DNA of 64,000 bases from Lingula anatina (Eukaryota; Brachiopoda; Lingulata; Lingulida; Lingulidae): contig NW_019775786.1 of the NCBI RefSeq assembly GCF_001039355.2, positions 124,001-188,000 on the forward strand. The letters are read 5' to 3'. The notes below the pieces were generated by a model. It saw only the letters and a program-made list of their open reading frames with translations. It had not been told where the DNA came from and did no database searches. Numbering within the stretch: the stretch's first letter is position 1; every line of letters begins with the position of its first letter. Shown here one piece after another: positions 1 through 11,080 of this stretch. The position numbers and the translations under genes are program-made.

Positions 1-538
1 AATCAAAGTTATAATGCCCGGTCTACTTATAATGTGACTAATGAGTATAAAACCGCTGTACCATGGAATTGTATTGTTGGTCTTTTTGTGAAATTTGATT
101 TTAATAAAACGATACCAGGAACATATCATTCCACAGTCATTTATCTCCACCAAAGTATTAGTTCTATTGTCCAGTGTGCGCAAAAAAGTAACGAATGGTG
201 GTTGTATTATCCGTCATATTTAGTTAAAGTATTTACCTTGTCTCATATGGTTATTTTATAATTATTCAAAATGTCGATTTTCCGAACTTTTTGGGTCGAG
301 CGTACATGTACAATGAAACATACTGAAGCACGCAGTCGCACATGCTTGTCAGCAACAATACCTACTGTTCATTGCAACACGAATATTTAAACGCCCTTTT
401 TATTTTATGGGTTTGTTGGGAACAGACAATAACACTGGAGTACAATGTAACTCAAACAATAGTAATACAATATAGCAAATCAGAATTGAAATAACTTTTT
501 ATGTGTTCAAGTTGTCTCTGATGTTATAGGAACGAATA

Positions 539-824
539 GATTCAACGGGAGCAATTCACAGAAAATTTAGATTTATCGGAAAATAAAGGAGAGACAGAAT
601 CACTCCGAAAACACCGTATTTATGAAAGTGTTGACAATAGGAACATTGCAAGCAACTGTCGCATTCGTTTACGGTGTCAACTAGATCTGAAGAGCAACTC
701 ACAGGTAATTTACAGTTATCCGTAAATTAAGGAGGAACAAAATTACGGACAACATCGCATTTGTTAAACCCTTGATAATTGAAACATTGCAAGAAATTGA
801 CGCACTCGTTTGAGGTGTCAACTA
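539..824. repeat. diverged tandem duplication of a unit of about 140 bp
   Basis: Unit 1 is 539-683 and unit 2 is 684-824. Shared landmarks are GAACATTGCAAG, CGCA(T/C)TCGTTT and GGTGTCAACTA at matching positions. No coding potential is evident. The rest of 1-1142 shows nothing I can name. Confidence 0.75.
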
Positions 825-1142
825 TCCATAAATATCGCTATTGGTGGTGTCGTGGCCTGATGAAAATACGACGAAACAATCATATTTGGCACTTATTACG
901 ACGGAATAAACGTGCTTGTGGGTTAAGTTTTCCATTTGTAATATACCTAATTGAAGTGTAAAAGGTTGCAAACACTAGCTCGTGACGTAAGCGGGGCATC
1001 ATTGGGGACCAATTAGTCTCCTTATTGAACAGAAGTGTTGTTTACCTAGGTATTTACATTTAATGTGAATACACCACAAAGCTCTCTACATTCGAATTAA
1101 ATACACGAAAAGTACGAGGTAATTCTTAATTTCATTTTCCAG

Positions 1143-1236
1143 TCTGGATTACCAAAGATCGGTGAGCAAAGTGATGGAAACCGTGTGTTGAGACCTAGAA
1201 GTTTTAGGAGTGCAGGTTCTCAAGTGGACTTTAGAG
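1143..1236 (+). CDS. possible internal exon of an upstream + strand gene
   Basis: A TTTTCCAG acceptor and an AGAG|GTAAGT donor bracket 94 bases. Only one frame is open; it reads as a Ser/Arg/Gly-rich peptide (RPRSFRSAGSQVDFR). I recognise no family. The phase joins to a candidate terminal exon at 1463. It could equally be a chance exon or a non-coding exon. Confidence 0.3.
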
Positions 1237-1244
1237 GTAAGTAG

Positions 1245-1275
<31 letters not shown>

Positions 1276-1462
1276 GTAATCTACCATCTCAGCAATAGAA
1301 AATTCAGCAGATATGTTGAAATTTGTTTCAAAAATTGACATGATGCACTTACCCTGTAACCCGTAGTTTTCGTGTTCTTCTATTATTATAACATTTTAAT
1401 ATAACTTTTCATTCATATTGTACATCATCGCCATATCTCAAGTGCCTTTAAATTAATTTCAG

Positions 1463-1479
1463 TTGAGTTATCCTCCTGA
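1463..1479 (+). CDS. possible terminal exon of the upstream gene
   Basis: After a TTTCAG acceptor, the phase from 1236 gives V-E-L-S-S then TGA at 1477-1479. It is very short and supported only by splice signals and phase. Confidence 0.2.
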
Positions 1480-2012
1480 TATTAACGGTGTATATTTGCA
1501 ACTATGAATTGAATGTTTCAATTTGTTATAAGAACACAAACTGCTTTCATTTTCAAAGAGCATTTTATGAATCTGTATTCCACAATACCCCAACATATTT
1601 GAGAAACAATTATGTTCGGAAAACGCTGAATGAAAGTAAAGGTGTTGTTGGTCTCCACTCAATGTATAATCAGTATTGCATTGATGTGTGTCCAATAATG
1701 TAACGAAAACCCAAGCTGTGTCTTCGGTTCTTATTATAAATTAATGAATTTTCATGTCCACCATGTGTCTATCACGTAGTCGAGAGCGAGTGGCATTCAT
1801 TAATTAGCCTTACAGTTTATACCGGTACACTTAAAGAGCTCTTTTAAGAGATGAATACAATTGCGCTACAGTGGGTTAATTGTACCCCCTTTCACAAGTT
1901 CTCAACCAGTTTATCTCCTGTCATGTTGGTAGTTAATTGGTCGTTTGGAGTGGAAGCGGAAGTTCCGTCTAGGCGACTCTTATACGTTGTCAAAATCTCA
2001 AAGTTTATCGGT

Positions 2013-2186
2013 GTGACAGGAATTGTTTTCCGCTAGGAACCGTAGTCCGTACCCCATTACTTTGTACAGGTGACATTCGTCCAATAAGCTTACTCCAATA
2101 CCACGACTAATCCTGACCTGTGCTTATCATATGGGACCCTGGACTTCCATTCCTAGGACTACCATTCCTGTCATATCGGTACATAA
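2013..2186. mobile_element. foldback element, GTGTGACAGGAAT ends (copy 1)
   Basis: Imperfect inverted repeat starting GGTGTGACAGGAAT and ending ATTCCTGTCATATCGG. An inverted-orientation relative lies at about 7910-8075. No coding capacity, so a MITE-like element. Confidence 0.6.
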
Positions 2187-2198
2187 TGTATCGCTTAA

Positions 2199-2539
2199 AG
2201 GGATAATAACTCTTCGTTTTGGCCAAAAAAGAATTTTTCTGGAGTAAACAACACATTTCCCATACTAACCAATGGTTAATGAATCCATTTGTACATTCAA
2301 AGTTAGTCCCTAGTTTTTTTCTAAAAAGTTTGCTTTATTGTTATAATCTCTTAAGAAATTTTAACAGAGTATAGCCATCAATGGAGGTCATATGGTCTAA
2401 AGACAAGCTCAGATATCAGAATAATAGCTATAACTGCCGGGGTTTTTTTGTAGTACAACAGAATATATTATATTTTTATGAGTTGTTCACAATGTTTTTA
2501 TTGTGAAATATAGATCTCGTACGAAGAGTAATTATCCCT
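2199..2539. mobile_element. TTAA-flanked MITE, 341 bp (copy 1)
   Basis: Flanked by TTAA on both sides (2195-2198 and 2540-2543), with terminal inverted repeats AGGGATAATAACTCTTCGT. TTAA target duplication is typical of the piggyBac superfamily. There is no transposase. A second copy lies at 34657-34993. Outside this and 2013-2186, I see nothing in 1480-3530. Confidence 0.75.
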
Positions 2540-3535
2540 TTAAGTATTCCACTTGGTGTGTTTAGAACAAAAGGGATGCTTGGAATCTAATTCGTCAGGT
2601 TGATATCTCTAATAGAAACCCTGACAAAAACGAGAGAAAGCAATTACAGATACATTCAAAGTTAATTTCTGCGAACAGTATCTGTATTGCGGAAAAGCAA
2701 TATCTAATATTGAATTGACTTGATTTCGGCACGCGTGTGAAATGAATAATTATTTCTGGACCCCATTTGCGTCATTTATGCTATATGAAAAACGTGCTAA
2801 TATCATGGAAATGATGGCAATACGGTAAATTGTCACATAAGCACTACATGATCTGCTTTATCACACAACTACGCACTTTTACACATCTCATACATACTCC
2901 ATACAGCCTCTATTCAGCGACAATGCTATAATTACAACCAGAATGTTATTTTATGACCTCCAGCAAACAATCAATCATAAATGCCTCATCGGAATACTGA
3001 TACGGATGTTGCAGACTGCGATATAAATATTCCTTTCATAAAATAGAAACAAAAAACGTCTGAATCCTCCAACGAAGAGAAAGTTATTTAGCCGAAGCAA
3101 AACGAAGACGAAATTAAAGCCGATGCAAAATCTCGGAATCGTTTGTTCGACGATTATAGTGATTATACATAACAACCACAATCTTTGATTATCTCAAATA
3201 ATGATTTTAATATTCCGATGATTACCAATATTTGTGCTTTATTACAGCAAGGGCTCAATCCAAGCTATCCGATCACGTGACACCCATATGCTTACAAGGT
3301 AAGGCACGTCGTGTATAAACTGCATTTCCCAAATGTCAGGGCAATCGGTGGCTTTATCATCTGACTAACTGCCAATCAGAATTGACCGGGCAATCTTTTG
3401 TCCACGGGAACAAAAGCAACACGTTTTCTACGAGAGCTACCGCTTTAATTGACATTCTTAGACATATTCTCGGACATCGCTTCTGCGTCAGTGTGCTTGG
3501 CGCTTCTGCCTCTGCATGGTTAGATGCGGGCAGTG

Positions 3536-3570
3536 TATAAGATAATTTTGCAGACAATCATCTCATCAGT
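3536..3570 (+). promoter_or_regulatory. possible TATA box and initiator of the receptor gene
   Basis: TATAAGA lies at 3536-3542 and a TCAGT initiator-like motif at 3566-3570, about 32 bases apart. The ATG follows at 3595, giving a 5' UTR of about 27 nt if this is the start site. Both spacings are right for a core promoter, but short motifs like these occur by chance, and a spliced upstream leader is not excluded. Confidence 0.3.
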
Positions 3571-3594
3571 ACGTTATCTCAATGCGTTTCTGTG

Positions 3595-4197
3595 ATGTTG
3601 CCAGCAGGCAAAGCAATCGCCATTGGCGTCGTCTTGTGTTCGCTGTGTATAATCGGGTCCTTGTCTTTAAACATTACAAGCGTAACGCCAACAACATTTC
3701 CAACGTCCGCAGATAGGACTGAAACCATTGCTAGCGTTACAGATGAAGATGTTATGCCTGCAGCCAACGTTTTAACGCCAGACGGTTCCCTCGATGATCC
3801 TGACGATGTAACATCCAGTACCCAGAGGACGAGGGGTGCACGTGTAAACCTCCAAAATCTAGGACAGACGACGGAGGTGACTTCGGCGTCAACTTCGTTG
3901 GTGGAGATAACATCAAGTCGAATCAAGGCAAACACCACGCCAAACAGCAGTCCGATGTCGGGCACACTTTCACCTATGGCACCAACAAGGAAGACGAAAA
4001 CCTTCGAGGAAAACAGTACTCGAACACCCGTTAAGATGCGAAACATTACCTTGGCCATCTTTTCGGAGATCGATGTGGTAGAAGGCTATAATAGCGCTGG
4101 GATCAACCCCGCTCTTGAGCTGGCCATTTACGACGTCAATAAGAATGACTCCGTGCTGCCAGGGTTCTATGTGGACTACGTGCTAATGGACACTAAG
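3595..4197 (+). CDS. GABBR2-like: receptor exon 1: signal peptide, Ser/Thr-rich spacer, start of ligand domain
   Basis: Codes for residues 1-201. The ATG at 3595 opens a hydrophobic signal peptide (AIGVVLCSLCIIGSL). About 120 residues rich in Ser, Thr, Pro and Asp follow, with several N-glycosylation sequons; this spacer looks extended and flexible and I know no matching domain. The ligand domain begins at about residue 149 with RNITLAIFSEID. The donor is AAG|GTTTGA, weak after +2, but phase 0 joins DTK to CNEG, the conserved D(S/T)KC of the family. The following intron holds AAAT-type microsatellites. Confidence 0.85.
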
Positions 4198-6698
4198 GTT
4201 TGATTCCCTTTATTGTTTTTTATTTCCTTTAATATTCAATATGCGTGATATTGAAATGACGATGTGGTTTTCCTGATGAGTAAGTTGATCTTCATATTTT
4301 GTTTCTTCAGTTTCTTTTGGTGATGTAGTTTAACATTTGCACAGTTGGTTGATCACATAAATAAATAAATAAATAAATAAATATATAAATAAATGAATAA
4401 AACATTTTTTAATATAGTAATTAACGAATAACAATAAAAAAATAAATAAATAAATAAATAAATAAATACTCAAAAACTATTTATATATCATTCATTATTG
4501 TATTATATTCAATGTTTTTCTGGTCTCGCCTTTTAAGATGTCTTCTTTCCTGTTTCAGTGTAACGAAGGCGTGGCCGCCGCAGCCTTAGCAAAGATGCTC
4601 CAACAACCGCCACAGAAGATCATGGTGATCGGAGGAGGCTGCAGTGTTTCCACCCAGGCCACTGCACAAACATCCCCATTTTTCAATCTTGTTCAAGTAA
4701 GTGTATTAATAGGGACGTTGTACGGGATTATGTTTATGCCACGAAAAAAAATGCAATTGGAGATTTATCAATGAAAATTTTGTAGTGTTGAAGGGTTTCT
4801 GTACCGTTGAGGTAAATGTACGAATTTTAACACGTCGACGAAGTCAGGATATGATTTTTTGGGTTCTAAGTTTCTAATTTGTGGGACACTCTAGTTATTG
4901 AGGTTGAGCCTCGTGAATTGCACTCGTAACAGCACGTGCAAATTTGAATTTAAGAGCTGTAGAATAAGGTTATCGTCAAAATTATTTCAACGGCGGTTTT
5001 GGAAAATTATACTAAGGTAATTGAGGGATAACTATTGAATTTTCCTGGAAAGTTAATTTTTGGCTATATTTTAATGGTCATATACGCACATATTTAGTGG
5101 CTGGACTTAATAAGACTGTTATTCTTGTCCACGTGTACAATGAGAGCAAGAGATAAGTGTACGCACTCTTACGTAATTTTATGAGAGTTCTGAATATTTT
5201 CTAAAAGAAAATTTATGAAGAAGATGAGAAAAAAGAAAAAAAAAAAAAACAAACGAAGAAAGTAGGCTTGATATACTGTTATTATTTCAGAGTGGCTGGA
5301 TTACAAAATGTGATGTTGCGTGCCGCTATAGGTAGTATTTGAATATTGTTGTTAAATCTATTGGAATACCGCTAGGAATCACGCAAAGTCGAATGGGAAA
5401 TGTCTGTCTGTCTGTGTTTTGGTTGAACTTGTAATTGATCGGAACCTAGTTAATTCAAAACTATTCAGTACAGGACCATCTGGATTTAAGTTATCGGAGG
5501 TCAGAGACATGCGAATACGTATCCTTTACCTCCATACAGATTTTTCAATCAGATTCTAGCTGTTTACTGTTAGTTAGCTCTGTTGAATTGACCGAGTCTC
5601 TAATCGAATTACTCCCGCGTGGTGTAAAATAGTTCGCTTTGTTGAATGTATTGTCAATCCGAATGACCCATAAGACAGAATTGAGAAGAACGCATGAGAT
5701 ATTTGACTCACATGTGACGTGCGCAGAAGGAAAAACAATTTCCTGAATAAAGATATCGGAGAAAAAACAGGGGCGGATTGAGGCCGTCTTCTGGGTCTTC
5801 CGGAAGACGGTCAGATTTTCAAGTTTACATTGACGGGTATCTATTTTTTTTCTGTCGGAAGACGGTCAAAAATAGAGGATGGATCAACAAATATAATTTG
5901 GAAGACTGTCAGAAAATAGCCCTGGATCCGCCCCTGAAAAAGGAAGGCAACAACATAAAAGTACAATGCTGCCTCGCATGTTCTAATTCCGTTCATACCA
6001 TATGTTTTTTCTTTTCTTTTTCTTTCTTTTTTTTTCGCGACATGAATTTAACACCAATCATTAATTATTCCAGATATCATACGCCGCAGCGCGAATCAAA
6101 CTATCAAGAAGAGACATCTATCGGACGTTTTGGAGAAACATACCAACAATGTTGTCGCACTTCATAGGATATAAATTCATCATAAACTATTTTAAGTGGA
6201 AACGGGTGGCCACCATTGGGTACAAATGTGAAGAGGTGTGAAAAAATACGATTTTTGTAAAAAAAAACATGGTGTTAAATTAATTTCTTTGTCTTGTAAA
6301 ATGGCCTTTGATAATAATGTAAAATGTCGTTTGATAGCTAAGAATTTATCCTTTAGCAATTATGAAGGTCTAGCACTGATTTGAATACGCTATATCAATT
6401 TTATATCAATTAAATTCTTCTTACATAAATGTAGTATCTAAGAATTTTGAAAAAAAAAACAACTTCAAATCACGTTTTTAATAAATCATAATTTAAAACA
6501 TTTCTTACCCACTTTTCAGGGCCTGATAACTCTTCACGAGCTTTTTAAACGCAGCGGCATAGAGAACATTGCCTACCACACCATTGACGAGGGCGGCGAA
6601 CTCTCTGACGTGCAGATGCAGGATTTGAAGGCACGCTGTAGCAAACATACATACAAACACACTAACAAACATACCTAGGACCCAACATCTTCTTTCCT

Positions 6699-6731
<33 letters not shown>

Positions 6732-9700
6732 CTACCTCCTTCTCCCCTTTCATAACTAACCCAAGTTTCACAGTTGTCTTTTCCATATTCTCATTTTGAT
6801 ACATACTGCCTCATTGACAGTAAAGCAGGAATTTTATTAATGTCATTCTGTTTTCACCCAAGTTTCACTGACGTCACAGACAAGCTCTTCATTTTCACGT
6901 CTTACGGCAAACACTGAGAAACGCCCCATTGATAGTGAAGTAGAAATCTTATTAATATGGAGATGGGAATTTGAAAAACAGAGAAGATTCTACGTGTTAG
7001 ATGAGCAAAAATGTTCATTTGCTTGGTAGTTGGATTATAAATGAAGCTTACGGTAAACAGATCTCACATATCAGTCTGATGAAGGCCTACACCCAGGTTG
7101 GCCGTAAGCTAACAGTATAAAAGATTTTCGGCTCGTGTTTGATAATTTTCATTTATGTTCCACGTGTTAGTTTTCAACCTAAGACTGCCTTTAAGCACAA
7201 CGCCCCTGCTTGATATTTTTGCCCCAGTTTCATAGACGTACGTACGTCACGAGCAGGTTCTTCATTTTCACATCTTCACATAAATGTCTTCGAAGTACCT
7301 CCACGATAGTGAAATGGGAATCTTATTGATTCGGAGCTTTGAAAATGAAGAAGCTGTTTTACCTTGAGCAGTTTCTTCAGTTTTAACTTCTAGATAGTGT
7401 GATAATTATGACGTAAAGGGATGTGCGTGTAAGTGATTTGATGAACTTGCTGTCAGTTTCTCACATCAACATAAAGTAATGAATATTATGAACATTGTTT
7501 CAAGAACGAAGGTTCTTTTATCAATAGCTGTCCTTAATATACTTGTATAGCAAGAGATAAGATTTACCCACTCCAATATTACATCAACGTGCATATCTGT
7601 TAGGTTTCCACGGGGAGAAATACAAAGCAAAAGAAACTGTTCAGCGTGTCATTTCACATTTGTTTCAGAATCCGCTACAAACTATTCACCGATTTTTTTT
7701 TTCAATTGCAGAACCGTGACGCACGTATCATAATATTTGATGGATATGAGCAGACATTGCGCAAAATCATGTGTAAGGTAAGTTTCTTGTTCCCCACATG
7801 CTCTATGGAATCGCCGTAACACCATTCACTCTGGCACTTACTCCCGTAAAAAAACAAGTTGTCGTTCATCTTAAATAAACTGATCACAGCTGTGATTATA
7901 AATTTACATGGTGTGACAGGAATGGTAGTCCTAGGAATGGAAGTCCAGGATCCCATATGATTTGTACAGGTTAGGGTTAGTCGTAGTATTGGACGAATGT
8001 CCCCTGTACAAAGTAATAATGGGAAATGGACTACGGTTCCTAGCGGACAATATCTGCCACACCTGCCATATCGGTCTACCCAGGGGCGGATCTAGGATTA
8101 TTTGAAGGGGGTTGGGTTCGGGGCCCTTCGGTGAACCCCAAAAAAGGTTGGTATTTTAGAGGGCGAACGGTGCCATCTGGTAAGGTTTACAACTATGGTT
8201 TAGCTAATCAAAATTCTAATTTCAAGAGGGGACCAATGGTGTGATTTTTTCAGACATCGAAGGGGGGGGGGGGGTCAGGACTCCCCTGACACCCACCCCT
8301 AAATCTGCCACTGGGTATACCGATAGGGGTGGAGATTTACAGCATTGGATAAATCGTAACATGATCTACCTAACGAATGAAAAATAGATAAAAGGCAGAT
8401 AAAGTTATGTAAGAATGATGTTAACTCACACGATGGACAGTTTGCACTGTAAAATGCAGTTTCAGTCACTATTGCTATGTTAAATTCGTTCATATGTGAT
8501 TGTTTTGACTAATAGAAATTATACTATGTTCACTCCAATGCCTGTAAACTTCATCATTTTTTAACCTCCATACTTACATGAACCTGTCTGACTTTGGTAT
8601 ATTGGCAGCCATGGCCATGGCGTTTGGAGTTTACTAATTAAGCCAATTACAGATGTCTAGGCATCTAGACATCTGGCTTCCGTAGTTCATTGGTGGTTGG
8701 TGCGGTAAACTTGAATTAACTTGCGTTAACAAGTGAGCATTAAAAAAAAAAAAAAAAAAAAAAACATGGCCAATTTGTGCATTGGTTGTGCAACTCAGGC
8801 AATATATACATGCATATATATGTATCTTCTCATGGTGGTAGGCTTATCGTTTTGGCATGAGCGGTGGAAAAATCGTATGGATGTATTTCGGGTGGTTCAA
8901 TTATGATTGGATGCTGATCAATGATACGTCATGCCACGCCGATGAGATCAAAGCTGCCGCCGAGCACGCGCTGACCTTGAAGGAGATCATGACCTTTGAG
9001 GAGTTCACCAAAGGTCGACAAACCGTGAACGGTCAGGTGAGTTTATTTGGGAGGGAGTCTAGAAGTGTTATAACATTTGATAGTTTTATTAGTGAAGAAT
9101 TACACCAGCTGTGCTATGTTATACAAGTAAAGTTATTTTTACTTTCATCAACAGATGAATGCTGAAATTATTTACCTCCAATATTTCGATGTCTATCAGA
9201 GCATCTTCATCAGGTTAAATATATTAGCCACTACTCAGGAGATATTCTTGTCTCCCCATTTCATACTTAGCTGTTGATTGAGAAAAAATACTTTATCTTT
9301 ATGGCAGTTTAGGTCAATTTTGAAGAAATCAGAATTATCCTCTAGTAGGCCTACACCGTACGTCATAAAGGTTGTCGCACCTTCAATCCCACGTACCAGG
9401 GGTACTTCTGTTTACACAGCTTAAATTTATTGCATATTCATTCTTGTCTCAGAACTCTTCAAGCCACGAGATAAAAAAAATATATTGATCATAGTTTTGT
9501 ATTGTATTTTACGTCTAGGATTACTCTACCTATGAGAGGAGATATAAGGAGTGGCCAAGTTATGCTGAATACGGACTGAACGAGTATCATGCATATGGAT
9601 ACGATGCCATATGGGCCGCCGTGTTGGCTATGCATTCCGCTATGCCCATTATTGCACAGCAGGTACTTTACATTTGTATTTATGTTTATATATTTAAATG

Positions 9701-11015
9701 CATACAATGTGGATTACATCTTTGAATTAAAAAAAAGATAAAATGAATAAAGAAATATATTTTTAAAAAGACCAAATAAAAGGAGAAGATCTAGTAATTT
9801 CAACAATACCGGTATTTTCTTAATCGCCGTTTGGTTTTTCCCAATCAGGAAATTCAAAATAAATTAAGATCTGTAAAACGGGTATTGAGTTCATGTTCGT
9901 AATATCTGAGTCTCTCTCGTGATGTAAACAAAGACTGGTGAATTTCACTTGCAACGTAAAAATAAATTTAATGAAGAAACTGCAGTGCCACCTGGATAAA
10001 CCAAAGCCCGTTGATAGATAACCGCGTACTGGGGAGGCCTGAAGCGGTCTTCTGGGTCTTCCAGAAGACGGTCAAATTTTCAAGTTAACATTGACGGGTA
10101 TCTAATTTTTCTGTCGGAGGACGTTCAAAAATAATTTATAAGACTGTCAGGCATTTTCTCTGAATCTGCCTTTCTATTTATTATTCAGAATGTCACAGAG
10201 ATTATAGACGGGGAAGTCGTGACCAGGCCAAAGCGCCTCGATGACTTCACGTACGAAGACAGCCACATGCTGCAGGTGTTCATGAAGGAATTGGACAAAA
10301 CCAACTTCACAGGAATGACGGTCGGTATGAGTGAGAAAACAAGCTGTACAGAAGTTCCATTGGGAGGGGACTAGTGGTCACAGTTCACGGGGAATAAAAT
10401 CATCAATTCACAAATCACGGGAAAGAACCTGACCTCTGTCCAAGGGGAAACATTTATTCACTCTTCATAAAAAAAAAAAAAAAAAATGCAATAAGTGCGA
10501 GTTAAAAGTCGCGAATCACAGAATGTAATTATTTCATTTCAAGAAGGACAAAGAATAAAAAGTCGCATTCACTAATCACGGGAATGGGGTGTTTCACTAA
10601 TCACGTTGAATAAAATAGAGGTTTCACGATCCACGGGAAAAAAAGTGGTTTTCACGGGCAGTGAAAATACCCACTGGGACCCTCTGTGTATACACCAAAT
10701 CTGAATTATTGGTATTCCGTTTGTTTAGTTTTATATCAAAATGATCGGTTACTCGTTCAAACATATCGATTCCAAGCCGTTATCTTCTGCATGTTGAAAT
10801 TAAGCTTTGTTTATTTATCTTTTCTCTTTATTTAAATTTCAGGGTCCAATGATGTTTTATGAGAACGGTAGTAGACCCTGGCAGTTGGAGGTTGCTCAAG
10901 TACAAGGTATTGTGCTGCCATCTAACGTATGTTCATGATCATTGTTTAGCCACCTAGTGTGCATTTACTGGTATGATCATTGTGTTGCCATCATAGTGTC
11001 GGACCAGCTCCGTCA

Positions 11016-11080
<65 letters not shown>

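Noticed and set aside
3579-4058. 159-codon - strand frame opposite receptor exon 1
   Set aside because: It is the antisense of a coding exon with a signal peptide and a phase-matched donor on the + strand.
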